Of a stretch of DNA of 64,000 nt, positions 37,656 through 50,473 are shown piece after piece. Below the pieces are notes generated by a model that was not told the origin of the DNA, ran no database searches, and worked only from the letters and a program-made list of their open reading frames with translations. The position numbers and the translations under genes are program-made. This stretch comes from Casuarius casuarius. Taxonomy: Eukaryota; Chordata; Aves; Casuariiformes; Casuariidae. The stretch covers positions 682,409-746,408 of the forward strand of contig PTFA01000271.1 of the NCBI GenBank assembly GCA_003342895.1. The letters run 5' to 3'. How positions within the stretch are numbered: position 1 is the first letter of the stretch; every line of letters starts with the position of its first letter.

Positions 37656-40600
37656 TTTATTTGTAACACTCAACCAGACCTACAGTAAGAGTCACTATAA
37701 CAACCTGAATATAATTATAGCAATAGAAGACAATAGCTGAAAATAGTATTGTACATTCATCAACTAAGCATTTAAGAAAGCATCCAGACACAGTCCCAAT
37801 GCTCATACTCAATCATTCATTGCAGTTGGATGGAGGCAAAGCCTTAATTACCCTGTTAGATCAGAAGGACTGCAGGTGCCTAACTTGTTGGGAACACATT
37901 ATGCCTTGTGTTAATGCAACTGATACAAGTAACACACATTACAATGGACTATTGGCACACAGAGAAAATGCCAACAGTTATTCGCAGCTGTAACTACTAT
38001 TCCATTCTGGAGTAGGCTGTCTAGCAATGAAGCAGCAGATTAAAGAATAGGGCTGGATGTTTAACAAGTTTCCAACTGAATGTTCATACAAGGTAAAATA
38101 CCTGAATTGTCTTTTGCAGTGTTAACGCGGCAGTGTCCTGCCCACAGCTCTAATGCTGACTGCTGTGCTGTCTTCAGGCACATGGATGCATGTCTTCACC
38201 TTACTTTCCCTCATGAGAGACAGCTAATAATGATAAAGTTTGTTACAGAAAATCACAATGCATGTACTAAGTTACTGTTTGATTTCTGTGCATGATTTAA
38301 TACTGACTACGTATAAATGCCACATCTAAAGTCAGTGCCCAAAATGAGTGTGTGTGTTTACATTGCATGTGATTCTTCATTACCTGGAATTTTGTTTTAA
38401 CATTTATATTGATACAAAATGAGTGAAAGTCAAGCACATAATTTGGGAAAGGACGTAAAACTCTGGTAAAGTTTGATACATATTTTATATAAATAGAAAA
38501 AATAATATATATTAAATATAACGCAAAATAGGTCCCGAGGTATGTCTTTTCCTTCAGCAGATAGTTACAGAACAATGATTCAGATGCAGCTGAATATCCG
38601 TCACACTGTACACAATTTAATCCTATGTTTATCCTAGACAGCTCTCAGTGGACAGCTGAGCAGTGAAAAGAGCATAGGATTCTCTCTCTACCTCTTTCAC
38701 ACACACACACACTCTTTACCAGAGAACTGTATAGCAAATTTCACCCCCTGGATTTCCACTTTCAGTTATAATCCGAGATCACTTTAGAAAGATATACAGA
38801 GGAACTAAACTCTAGACTTAGTGGGCTGTTCCAGGAATATTTCTTTCCTGACAGCTTCCTGTGAAGTAATTGGAAATCCAGGATAACTGTGTCTTGTATT
38901 GTCACATTACGACGTGCTGGATTTTAAGTATCACTGCACATGGCCCCATCGGCTGGGGGATGGCGAATTCTGGGTTTGGACTCTGATGGGCAAATGAACC
39001 CGAACTCCACATCAACCTCTTTGCCAGTAGCAAAGTCGCTATAACCTCTTTGGGATACACGGCTCTTGCAGTCCTGGTTCTCAAGGCAACTTGATTCCCA
39101 AATGACATCAATTGGAAATACGTGGACTTCAGCACTCTGCTGACACTGAAGAGTAAGAATCAAAGGGAACACAGACATGGGAATCAGCAGCAGCTGGGTG
39201 GAGAGGGAGGAGTCTTACACCTTCCATCAGACAGTTCTCAGTCTAAGCAGATGTCTTACACCACTGCAGCTTTGGCACTCTCAGAGAGCCTGAGCGACAT
39301 GTTAAAAAGTAGTCAAAAGGCAACTTAAAAGAACAGGCAAAAACAAATATAATAAGCCTGCTTGATAGATAACATGGGGAAGTGAGAACAGCAGGAAACA
39401 TGCCCTATATCAATGAGACTTCCAGTTTCCAAATACATTTATTCTGCCCTACCAGATTAAACAATTACATTTTGTTGCATTATAACAAGAATGCTTCAGT
39501 TTGTCAAAATTGTTACTGAATACACTAACACTCACATGTGGTATTTCAGTCCCTTTTGTTGCTATTTGATGACACAGCATCACACAGACTGCTTCCAGGA
39601 AACATGTGTTTCTGTCTTTCTAACTGTCTACAAATTAAAATTGGGTCCCAGGACTAAAGAAACCTGATCTGTGGGGAAATTCAGATCCGGATTCGAATTC
39701 AGGTCCAAACATCACATCTGGTTAAAAAAAATACGCCAAAATATAGACATCTGCACTCCCACGCAATTCTGCACTAGTGGCTAGAGTACTGGATAATCTT
39801 GTCGGAAAACACACACATTTACTATTCATTTCTTTTTTTATTCACAACATTTTCAAAGAGAAGGTGATGTGTGTTATTGGGGAAAAGGGAAAAAAGCATG
39901 GGAGAATTTAGACATAGTATAGAAAGGACTCCCCCTCTGTGTCCTACTGTAGGCATACAAGGTTATGCCTTCATAGCTTTTGAACATGCTTTTTTCCGCA
40001 GGACTGCCAGGCTTGATCACTCCTCCTAAAGTCACATAAGAAAACACATTGTGCGTCCTCAAACACACTCACTCCTGGAAATAACCCCAGAATGGCAATG
40101 GCTTAGTGGCTCGGTGCGGGGCATGCACATGCAGTACCACAAGATGGGGCTCTCATTGCACTAATGACAGAGAAGCCACAAGGAGAGCAAGAAGCACTTC
40201 ACAAGGCACAGGCAGATGCTGCTGACAAAAGAACAAGACATAACAGCACCAAGGCTCATATCCCACATACACAGACAGACTACCCTGAGCAGCTTCAAAA
40301 CTGCCTGAATGAGCAAAGAGAGAACAACAGTTGCTTTCTGCATGCTAATCTAGTGGTCTCACTGGCCCAAGAAGCAGGAATCCTAGCTGAGTTCCCTCCT
40401 GTGCCTGTGGGATTCATGCTCTCCCCATCTCAGAAACCCAGCTTTGCCATCAGGGTCAGAGCTGCAGTTAGGGGACTGGCACATCCCAGTTTTCCTGCTG
40501 AAGTTATAACCAGGAATGCAAGATTCACCTAAGAGGGGAGGTAGATGGGAGCTGACTACTGATTCTGAGACCCTCTAGTTCAGACCCTGCCAAGAGATGG

Positions 40601-43044
40601 GGAAGTTGAGCAGGTGGCAGCAGATAGACGTGTCTGAGGTGCATGTGCTCTAGTCAGTGAGCCACAGTATAAAATACAGAATGCACCCTGTCTGGAAAAT
40701 AAAAGTGTGTGTCTCACTTTAGAAAGAAGGACACAGCCATCAATTTCACGGCAGTGATCTCTGGGAGAGAGAACCCATGTCTGGGTCAGTCATAGTGGAG
40801 AAAGACGGGACTTAAGACTTGATCAGCAAAAGGGAATTACAGGCCTTGCATGGCCTAAGCCCTACCTCTGTGCATGCCAGGGAAGGCAGTCACACCTAAG
40901 AGCTGCTTTCTGCATACAAAAGGGAGTAGGATATACAGTGCTATTCTTTGTTTAGAAGGACCTCAGATTAGAAAGGGCTGACAGAGAATGGAAGAGTATG
41001 GAAAGGGGCGGAAATTTGGGCAAAACAGCTGGAAGCACATGTGAAGAGGAAAGATAAAAAAATGGTAAATGCAGAAGGCTACAGAGGCACTTGCTTTGGA
41101 TGTCACCCAGGGCTTGTGCACAGGACACTTCTGGGTAATCCTACAGAAAAGAAAAAGTGTGAAGAAAATGAACAGTCAACAGCTCAAAAACACTGAAGGA
41201 GATCTCTTCTGTCTCTTAAACAGGTTCCTGTGAGCAGCTCCTGTGGCAGAGACTTGGCTAGTGAAGCAGCCACTTAGACATCCTCTGAAGTCTGCTGTGG
41301 ATAGCACAAAGCCCTACAACCTGCTTTCTTCTACATGCACTGCTAGCTCTTTGCTTGATGATTGCTCAGGTTCAAGTTATCCACACAGGAGAAAGAGCGG
41401 ATCTGCTACCAGACTGGGTTGTGGTACACCCAGCCCCACATATACTCCTACCCCTCTGGCCTGCAGGAGCGAGTGTAGGCCTTCCAGGGAGCTCTTGACT
41501 TAAGTGTGTTTGCAGGTACACAACATAGCTGATGGAAGAAGGAGTTGGGCTTGTGATTTACTGACCACATAGACATCCAGCTTTAAGAGGGTGAAATGTT
41601 TGTTGAAGAAAGTCACAAACTCCAAACTGAAAGCTTTGGCTCAAGGAGAGTGAAAAAGACTTCACAAGCACCTGAACTGCATGTCGCAGCGGGATTCTGC
41701 AGTGGGCCAGGGTAAGAGCAAGAGCTTGCTTCACCTAAAAGTTCTTTGCCTCCTTTGGCTCTTCATTAGCCTAAGCGGCACTGGAGTTTTCATCCTTCCA
41801 GGACCTAAAAAAGCCTTCTTATTGAAGTGATGCTGAGGCACTGGCTGTGCCCTCTGGGAAAGAAGACAAGCTCCTGTAACATCTTCTCACATGCTGTAAT
41901 TCTACGCTGCTAATTAGACTGGAGAAGCTGTCCTTAGTGATCTCAGAGTGGTCCATAAGTGTATGTATGCACCTTAAAGAACAGGCATAAGAGAAAAGAC
42001 CCAGTGTGAGTGGAGTCGGAGCAAAAGGAGGTAGAGACTGAAAGTCCTGCAAGAAGCAGAGATGGCTGTGAAAGAAGCTTCAGCTACAGCAGAAGAGAGA
42101 CAATATTTTCTCTTGCACTGAGGTTGAGCCAGTAGGTGCCTCCCGAGGAATAAGGGCAGGACTGTTCAGGGTGCTCTTTTTCCCTTGGCAGCAGAACAAG
42201 TGCATCTGCTAATGAATAGGACCCTTAGAAAAGGCAAGCAATTTTTTTCCTTTTTGCACATATTCAGAGAGGCAGAGAAGTTTTTTGTTGTTTTTTCTCC
42301 CCCTCCCTTTGGGATTCTTTCATTTGTGATTTCTAATCATCATTCTGCTCTTCTTTCCCCCTTTTTCTTCACTCCTCATTCTCGAGCCGCCCCCAGGGCT
42401 TGGCACCACTCCAGACCCAATGAACTCCAGGAAAGTTTTTTTCCTCGTTTCCCCCCCAACACCTTCTTCTCCTCTCTATTCAAACCAAACTTGTGGACAA
42501 AATAAACGCTGGCACTAGGTCATTGTCCTTCCCCTCCTTCCCCTCCCCATCAGAGGATTCTAAGAGAGGATTAAACTAATCTCATACATTGACTCGCTCC
42601 AGGGTGCTGGCCTGGACTCCTGCCATGCAACGAGATGGTATGAAAGTATAATGTCCCAACAGCATGTTTCTGCAGTAACTTCCTATGCAAAGGCAGCAAA
42701 AGCACCCGATACAGGAGTGGGTGGTTCTATATTGTGCAATGTCAACACATTCACCACATTTGAGACATTGCCTTGGTTTTAAAAAAAGGGTCTAGAAGCC
42801 TCAAGGGAATGGAAAATCCACCCAAGCCAATCATTTAAGTGCTTCTGGATGGGCTCATTTGTTAATTAATACTTAAGCAAAGAGAACCAAAGTTGTGCCT
42901 TGATGGGAGGAGGCTACAGGGAGCTGGACTGCCTGGGATTTCTTGGACTCACTTACCGTCTGATGTACGCAGATGACCAGTCCTGCAGCAACCTCCTGGA
43001 AACCAGTAGTACCTGCTTGCAGAAAGCTTAGCATCAGCCATTTC
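37656..43044. other. Long non-coding stretch, no gene recognised
   Basis: It includes a CA run (38699-38712), the exon-like minus-strand segment at 38924-39145 and a cluster of overlapping palindromes at 39685-39700. It also has a pyrimidine-rich zone (42280-42370 and about 42525-42550). The stretch 42560-42880 is complex and repeat-free and might be a conserved element. A possible MIR remnant at about 40570-40670 is too weak to call. Confidence 0.4.
38924..39145 (-). other. Exon-like open segment behind a good splice acceptor
   Basis: On the minus strand a pyrimidine-rich tract ends in CTTCAG (AG at 39147-39146). An open frame of 73 codons then runs to a TAA at 38924-38926. The frame reads CQQSAEVHVFPIDVIWESSC at its start and has four cysteines spread over its length with many acidic residues, more protein-like than most chance frames here. 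It also holds several CpG dinucleotides in an otherwise CpG-poor area. No good donor follows before the stop. I recognise no homologue. Alternatives are a terminal exon, a decayed exon, part of an unknown repeat, or chance. Confidence 0.15.
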
Positions 43045-43200
43045 TGAGTGCTTCACAGAGAAAGATAATCATCATTACTGGCTTTTGGCAGGTGGGGAAA
43101 TAGAGGAACTGAAAGATAAAGCGATTTCCATGAGCTCACACTAGTAAACAAACAGGTCAGTGGATTCCAGCTGCTATGAATCCTACTTTGGTGCTTTCAT
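43045..43200 (-). mobile_element. MIR-type SINE, antisense
   Basis: In order: 'agtgcttcacagagaaagataatcatcatta', 'ggtggggaaatagaggaactgaaagat', 'gcgatttccatgagctcacactagtaaacaaacaggtcagtggattcca'. These match the antisense MIR blocks (aagcgctttaca; atcattatcccc; gatggggaaactgagg; gtgacttgcccaaggtcacac.cagtaag.cagtgg). Confidence 0.55.
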
Positions 43201-43367
43201 TGCTGAAAATAGTGGCTCACTGCTGACATCTCTGAAAGGATACTGCTAAGGCTCATCTACTTTGATAGTTCTAATGAAAGAAAGTTGGGAGTCATGTCCA
43301 ACATCCTTCACTGACTTGTACAAAGCTACTCCAATCCAAGGATGTCAAAATGTTTGACAGATATCAA

Positions 43368-43467
43368 GGCCCCGATTCAGCAAAGTGCTGAAACATGCCT
43401 TTGAGTCCAATGATTTGACAATATGACTTGACTCCATGCAGCTTAAACACATTTTTAAGTGTTGGGG
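43368..43467. mobile_element. MITE-like palindromic element (cccgattcagcaaag type)
   Basis: It begins GGCCCCGATTCAGCAAAGTG (43369-43388), then 'ctgaaacatgcctttgagtccaatga', a middle with 'gacttgactccatgcagctta', and a diverged right end 'cacatttttaagtgttgggg'. The left end is an excellent match to the well-known sauropsid palindromic repeat with 'ggccccgattcagcaaagcacttaagcatgtgctt' ends. It is related to the copy at 459-572. No coding capacity. Confidence 0.68.
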
Positions 43468-43824
43468 TTTTTTTAATTGGTAAAATTAACTCAGCCTCAA
43501 GACTTCCCCATGAGAGAGGTAAGAATTAAAGACAGAAATGCACATAGGATTGAGAATCACAGTTTGCTGTTGATTGGGAGTATATGTAACATGCTTCCCT
43601 TTCTGGCATGCACTGACATTCATTTAAGGCTTGGGACATCAAGGTGTATAGATCTACATCAGCTACCATCAGACAGCTACAATGGATATGGTAACAGCGT
43701 AAGCTGTATGAGGGCATATTCACAGCAAGTTGCAAAACTCTGGCAGAGAGCCTGTGTTGTGGCTCTGCTGCTGCAAAGCTAGCTAGCGTAAAGCTCATCT
43801 GCATGACCGTCATCCTGGTGGCTC

Positions 43825-43985
43825 GAAGTCAGGATCTGAGGTTACTCCTAGTTGTTACAGATTTTCTCTGCATCCTTAAGCAAGACATTTAACCCCTCTG
43901 TACTAGCTTCTCATTTCTACGTGAATACAACACAGTTAATTACATCTTCATATCCTATTCACCATCACTCTTTGTGAGCAAGCTG
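43825..43985 (+). mobile_element. MIR-type SINE, sense
   Basis: 'Gcatccttaagcaagacatttaacccctctgtactagcttctcatttct' followed by 'gaatacaacacagttaattacatcttcatatcctattc' matches the sense MIR core 'gaccttgggcaagtcacttaacctctctgtgcctcagtttccccatct', then 'ataatac..acct'. It lies about 360 bases from an antisense MIR-like copy (43045-43200). Confidence 0.5.
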
Positions 43986-45830
43986 GCAGAAGGAGAAAGG
44001 TTGCTGGAAAGAAATAACTAGATAAAAATAGGAGATGTAAGACACTACCAAAGGGCACAACCCTCCTGATCTCTTTCAGACAGTAAGTGCTAAGGGAACA
44101 GTCTCATTCCTGCCTCAGAATCTCAGCTGATGATTCAACAGCTCCGCAAGGAGAACAGCTCTGAAAGGAGAAAGTGGACAGAAACAATACACAGATAGCA
44201 AACAATTCCAGTCACAAACACACAGGCACAAATGTCTAGGTGGTTTGTCAGTGAGCAATTAAATCCTGTGCTGAATGGAAATGTTAAAAATGCATCACAC
44301 TGTGGCTTTAAATAGCCTCTTGTTGGAGAGAGTGGCCTCGCTGCCAAATCTCGCTTGGGTAAACTGTGTCTTTACCGCTGCTGGGATTCTCTGAATGTCC
44401 ATCAGGCAGTTGCATCACACACTGAATAGTTTGGCATTACCTCATGCCTTAAGGGAAAGACAGAAGAAAATGAACTAGCAGCCTGTTTTCTCCATCTACT
44501 TATTTATTTATTTTGGTGAGGGTTTTTTATTTGGGGGAGGGGGGTGTTTTTTGTCCTTTTTCCTCCTGAGCTGAGGGTAACTAGAGTATAATAAAGAAAA
44601 AAATACAGTGGAGAAAGTACTTTGGGAAGTATAAGTAGGAATGGGGAAGGCAGGGGAGAAAAGGGAAAACGTGAGTCAAAGGACTAAATCCAAATTCCAG
44701 TCTGGGAGTTTTTAACGAAGATGGAATACTGACTAGTTGAGCAAATTAAGCTCTTTCAAGAGGATCTGGGGAAATGACTGGTTTCCATCCAAGCAGAAAA
44801 TGTCATTCTTCCCCATCGGTACCAGTGAAAATAAGAGAGGAGAGACAAAACACTCCCAACTCTGAGCTCTGAGAAACCTGAAAGGATGGCAGTAGACAAG
44901 GACAAACAAGCAATTAAAAGGAAATTGCTTCTCCCCCCCCCTCAACATTTTCTTTATTCCCAAATGAAAGTGGAAAAAATTGATTAGAGGGACAAAACCA
45001 GGAAGGGCCGAAGAGCTGCACCACGTGCAGAGCCACGTGAAACTCGGCCACTCTGCTCCATCAGGGTGTGCGCAAAAATATGCTGCAGCGATAGAGGCTT
45101 ACAAAGACCTGCAGGAAAAGAAAGACCTGCAGACAAAAATTCACTTCTTGACCTGTTTTTGCGGAACCTTCTTCCTGCCTCTGAACCTTGCTCTGATAGT
45201 TACAGTCTCTCTGGCTAAATCAACGACAAAGTCACAGAAAGTTTCAAATATTTTTGTATTTGTTATTACTGGCTAATCAAGCCAGTTTTCCTCCTCTTTT
45301 CCACTGTGATTTCCCAGAACATAGCTGCTGTCCCAGTCAGGCTAACACACATTGCCCAGCAGCTACTCAGATCCTCTGCTGGAAGTCACTGCCTGCACAG
45401 CAGGTCAGCAAAGGGAAAACGTGCCCTTGTCTCTATCACTGTAATAGGTAGTCAGGCATCCTACTCAAATCTGGCTTCATCAGTGGTTTAATTAATATTA
45501 GGCTGTGAAGTAAGCTAAAACAAATGCTGACATTTGTACCTGCTGCCCTCCTAGAGCACAGAGCTGTGAACGGTAGCTGTAGAAATCACACGGGGACTTC
45601 CCTCAGAGCCCAAAGAACAGCAGCAACACAGAAGACAGGGATGATTCAGGGGACAACAAGCACAATATCTAGATTCATTTGTGTGCCCAGCAAATAACTG
45701 TCTGTAATTTCAAGCAATTACTTCAGCTGTGGATGGAAATATCTCAGGCCATGAACCTAATATCCAATCATCTGAAATTTCAATATTCATAAAAACTAGA
45801 ATATAAGGTTAAGAGACAGAATCTTATATA
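43986..45830. other. Non-coding stretch with two E-boxes and a G/T tract
   Basis: A G/T-rich tract with runs of T6, G5 and G6 lies at 44520-44556, and a C9-type run near 44933-44941. Two perfect CACGTG E-boxes sit at about 45022 and 45033 ('ccacgtgcagagccacgtga'), 11 bases apart. A small direct repeat 'aaagacctgcag' occurs at 45102 and 45120. No gene was recognised. Confidence 0.45.
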
Positions 45831-46150
45831 AAAACATAAGAATGCTTGCTGTAGTGGATCAGATGAAATATCTGCCTAACCAAGCCTCCTGGCCTCAACA
45901 GTGGCCATAGCAGTTGCTTAGAGAAGGGCATAAGGCATGTGTGATGCTTCTCCCTTAAACTCTTCCAGTCTCCAACTACTTTCAGCTCAGCAACTTCCTG
46001 AGTCAGAGGGGTGTCTTCTATCTTTAGTAACCCTCACTGCATTTCTTTTCCATGAACCTCTCCAGTTTTCCCTCCAGCCCATGTAAAAGTTTAGCCTCTA
46101 CAACGTCTTTTGGCAAGGAGTTCCTTAGTCTCTAATATGTGAGGTCTTTC
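45831..46150 (-). mobile_element. CR1-type LINE, 3' end, antisense
   Basis: It starts 'aacataagaatg...tggatcagatgaaatatctgcctaacc', the antisense form of the terminus seen in sense at 1560-1617. It continues 'caacagtggccatagcagttgctta', 'ctcccttaaactcttccagtctccaact', 'catgaacctctccagttttccctcc' and 'aaagtttagcctctacaacgtcttttggcaaggagttcctta'. The last block is the well-known antisense 'agcctccacaacatcctgtggcaaggagttccacag' of this family. 5'-truncated and old. Confidence 0.68.
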
Positions 46151-48050
46151 AGGTGCTATTTATAATATAAGGTAGTGATATGCATAATTGTTTGGCTGTC
46201 TGTAGGGACAGCAAAATTCTCAACTCTCCTCTTTCAGGAATGGTCCTTAATACTTTACATAAGGGAAAATCAGAACACACACTCTAGCATATCCAAGCTG
46301 CCTCATAAGATAAATGCAACAATAGCAACATATATTAGGCAGTTAAGTAAAACAGAATACCAAAGCTAATATAGCATATTTTGCTGGAGGAGCTGGAGAC
46401 CCTCTCCAGACACCTGCTAATTCCAGCTTACAGTAAAACACATACCTACATAGAGCTTGGACCGTGATATCCATGCAACCAAGACAACTGTGAAATTTCA
46501 GAAAAACACTATCAGAAACTATTAAACCACCAGACTTTGTGAGAAACTTGAAAATCAGCATGTTTGTAAGCATTTGCTAGAGGTCAGCACACTTCCAAGG
46601 AAACCTGAGAGAAATTATTGTTGATTTGAAATACGACCACTCAGAATTTTGATGAAAGTGAGAAATTTAAGACACTTTGTCAAGCTCCACTTCAATATTT
46701 CAAACTTATGTGTGAATCCAAAAATGAAGTGACAAATTCTTTGTGAGAACCATATGGGTAACACAAAAGGAAAAGACAGATGAATTCTTACAAAGTGTGA
46801 GGGATGTTTACAGTATCTCCTCTGTATGACACACATACTCCTGATATATACAAACCAGTAAAGCATTTTATAGGAATTTAAACTGAGTCTGAAGACCTAC
46901 AGCCAGCAGCAGAGCCCCATCCTTCTGACCCACCCTTGTTCTTCTCCTATTTCACCACGTTCTCTCTGTATGGCCTGGTGCTCACTGAGAGAGTTATCCC
47001 GGGGAATTCACCAAACATAAGACATTACTGACACCAAATGTTTAGAGGAGTTCTTGCACATAGTAATAAGCGAATGTATTATTGTATTAGACAATACCAA
47101 AAAGAAACACTTAAAAAGCATCTAAATGCCTCTGTATCAGAGAACAGGCTGAACGCTCACTGCATCTGATTGGAACTTCCCCTGCTGATGGCTGAGTCTG
47201 TGTTCATTTTTTCTTTCATTCTTAACTAAAGCATTTTTTTATTGACCTTTGCTGGAGATACAACATTTATCCACCTGAGATATCTGTCCTATGTATTATT
47301 GATTTGTATAATTAAGTAATGTCATTATATAAAAGCGGCTTTGGAATCCAGTTACATTAGCTGCCTTCTATCTTATCTGATTCTCAGCTATTACTAAGAA
47401 TACAGAAAATGTGGGTCAAAATCTGTGAAATACTGTAAACTCTTGTGCCAGCATATGTCTGTGGGGATACACAGACATTCCTAGACATTTGAGGAGAAAT
47501 GAGGGAGTCAGTCTGTGCTTGTCTTTCATTTTGCCCTGTGAGTCTTCCACTCAGAAGGGCCAGTTTCAGTAACCCAAAGGTCCTGGGTAACCCAGAACAA
47601 CGACGCCTCACTCTCATGTCCCAGGCTTTGACTGGTACTACGGCAACAGCTAAGCCTGGCTGGGACATTTTCATTATAGTCTCAGTGCTTGAAAACAAAC
47701 AAATTTGTACAACGCACACAAACAGCCTTTTCTAATCTATTTTAATGGCGCTCTGAAGACCAGATCCTCAATTGTCTACTGTGTTCTCAACAATTTGCTA
47801 ATGATAATTAAAGATGCCCAAAGTTTGCCAACTATTTCGGCACTCTATTTAACCAAGGAAGATAAGACTTCAGGAGGAAAGCAAATGAAATGAACTTGAT
47901 CCAAGCGGGAGGTGTTACCTACTGAGGAGCCCATAAAGGCTTAAAGATAGCAAAGGCAGAGTAAAATGTTCTCTAAACTGCACAGCAGATAGACAGAAAG
48001 ATGATGCCAAAAGCCTGGAATGAGATTACAAAAGCGAGAGAGTGAGTGGG

Positions 48051-48074
48051 TTCTTCTTTCTTTCTTTCTTTCTC
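48051..48074. repeat. (TTTC)n microsatellite, about 6 units
   Basis: TTCTTCTTTCTTTCTTTCTTTC run, short and nearly perfect. Confidence 0.9.
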
Positions 48075-49983
48075 TATAGGACTCCATCCCAAAGAAGTTG
48101 CTTAGACAACAGTAACCTCCTACCATGCAATCTGTGTATAAGGGAAAAAAAAAAATTGTGCTGGTGGACCTGGAAGATCAAAAACTGTTTTTTCACCAGT
48201 GGAGAGAACTGAAAAATTATTTCAGCATCCATTTCTCCAGGAAAGGCCCATATTTCCTCCATGGTCTGTGAGGCATCAGGTATGCTGCTAGCACCCAGGA
48301 AACAGAGAAGATAAAAGGAAGAGTAGGGAGCTATCAACAGGAAGTCCAACTTTTGCTGCTTAGAAGTTCTGCTGAATGAGAGTCCTGTTTAAAGAATTGA
48401 TTCCACAGAAGGAAGCAAGATAATCCAGTTCAGCACTAAAGCTATGATTTTGCGCAGTTATTTTTAGTTAGTTCTACTGTGGCAACATGAAAAAGTTGAT
48501 GCCCACCAATCTACGGTGCATTTTCCCCATGTCAACAGACACAGGGACAGCAGGGAACTGAGTGCACTCCTGTCCCATCGCAAGATTGAATGAATTGTCT
48601 TACAGGAAATACATCTTTCCTTCCTGAAGACAACCATCCTTCATAGAACTTCCTCTGTCATCATTCAACCTGATCCCATGCCTGTTTGCTAAGTTCCATG
48701 GAGTTCCATCAAATTCACAGCCTCTGTGAGCTACATAAAGGCAAAATTGTACTTGCAGCCTCTTGGAACCCTTCAGGATTAGGCTGTTAATATTTCTATT
48801 GTTTTGTTGTGTGTTTTTTTTTTAATCTCTTCAGCATCTAAGTGTGCCTGAGGTTAATTAGAGCAGCATACCAACTTCTCTAACAGAATACAAATAATAG
48901 GGTGAACAGAATATATTTTGTATTTGTCCCTTCCTGAGGGGCAGAAAGTTGTGCCTGGATAATTTCTATTATTACTCTAAAGGTGAGGAAGCCTTCATCA
49001 AAAAGAATGGCCTTGCACCATATTTTAATGAACTTTATCTGAGCGCATCACATTCAGCTTCAGTTTATTTCAGTAAATTCCAATGACTTCAGCACCACCC
49101 ACTTTGCAGGATTACGTCTCCTATCTGTGAACAAAATAGCAATTGGTCTTTTAGCAGATTGCCATCCATATCAGTCTAAACATGAAACCTAGGGAAACTA
49201 CTGGGCTGATTCACTGGCATATTCCACCTGGTGAATGGTCAACATCAGCCAAACAGCTGGATATGAAAAGTTCTCCAAGTCTGTAACAAAATAATAGATA
49301 AGCAGAAAGGTCTGTCCATAAGCAATAACCAAGAAAGCAAAACTGCCTTCACAAGTTAGAAAGTCCTTCCTATACAAATAGGGTATTTATGCTTATAATA
49401 TATTTCACTGGAGCTTGTGTTCAGAACTGTAGGATAAAATGCTCAGCAAGGAAAGAGAAGACCAAATAAATTCACATCCAAAACACTGTGTGTGTATCTA
49501 TACACACTGTATCAGGAATGCACTGAAGAACTGAAACACACTGGTTAGTTGTGAATCCTGCATATAAAGACAGGAAGGTGGAAAAGTGAACCCTGGGCAG
49601 GGGGCGAGGTGGCAAAACAGGTAGCTGGATGCCCACAGTTGGCTATCTGAGGGACCTGGAAGAGGAATGGTATGTCTAAGCTCAATCCTAGTCATTGATA
49701 AAGTTGGATCCAAAGCCTACTTGAGTCAGTTAATGTTTCCAGCTCTTTGACAGGTTTGCATGGAGGTATGGACCAACCTGGCATCCACACATCTCCAACT
49801 GCTTTTCGAATAGGTGAAAACACCATTTTTTAAAAGAAAAATATTTTTTTAAAAGTGTATTCCAGTCTTATCTTGGAAGAGAACAGGCACTAGGATCACA
49901 TGGTGTCTGTACGTTTGCCACCCCAAGTTTGTATGTTTACCTAAATACATCTTAAAATACATATTTGTACTTGCATACATTGA

Positions 49984-50035
49984 ATGCATGCATGCGTGTG
50001 TATGTCTGTGTGTGCATATACATATATATATGCAC
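49984..50035. repeat. Alternating purine-pyrimidine tract
   Basis: ATGCATGCATGCGTGTGTATG followed by TGTGTGTGCATATACATATATATATGCAC. It could adopt left-handed DNA and is likely variable in length. Confidence 0.8.
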
Positions 50036-50473
50036 AATTTTAGTGCCATATATATCATTTAAAGGTCACTGAGTCACATGACAAAAGGATCAGTTTGGAA
50101 GAGGCTAAAGCACTGGATAGCTGTTGTTCATTTTCTCATCTTAATAAAAAATAAGAAAATTTTTGCGATTCTTAGGAGCATCTGGACACAAACAATGTTT
50201 TTAAAGGTGAAGCATGCATCAGGACTGTTGTCTTAATTTACAACATAATCACTTCTTTATTCTAAACAAAAAGGCTAGTATATCAAGATTATTTACTGCT
50301 TTTCTTTAATGCTTCACTTCACGGAGCCACACAGCTAGCTGAGCATCTCACCTGTGTTTAAAAAAGGGTTAATCCCTAACTTTCATGGGCACAGAATAAA
50401 ACTATAAAATCTGATTTGTGTGTGTAGAAATGCACACACAAAAACTCAAATTGCATTCCTTATTTCTTAAATC

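Larger units (their letters stand above)
46156..50473. other. Long non-coding stretch, no gene recognised
   Basis: It includes a (TTTC)n tract (48051-48074) and an alternating purine-pyrimidine tract (49984-50035). A block 'ccaatgacttcagcacca...actttgcagga' near 49079-49112 may be a MITE remnant. Segments near 47290-47380 and 47740-47860 are complex and AT-rich, possibly conserved elements. No gene was recognised. Confidence 0.4.

Noticed and set aside
40560..40670. Possible MIR-like remnant near 'gatggggaagttgagcaggtggc'
   Set aside because: Partial match only; the flanking blocks are missing.
44520..44556. G-rich tract considered as a quadruplex
   Set aside because: The G-runs are only two adjacent blocks with T spacers, fewer than four clear tracts.
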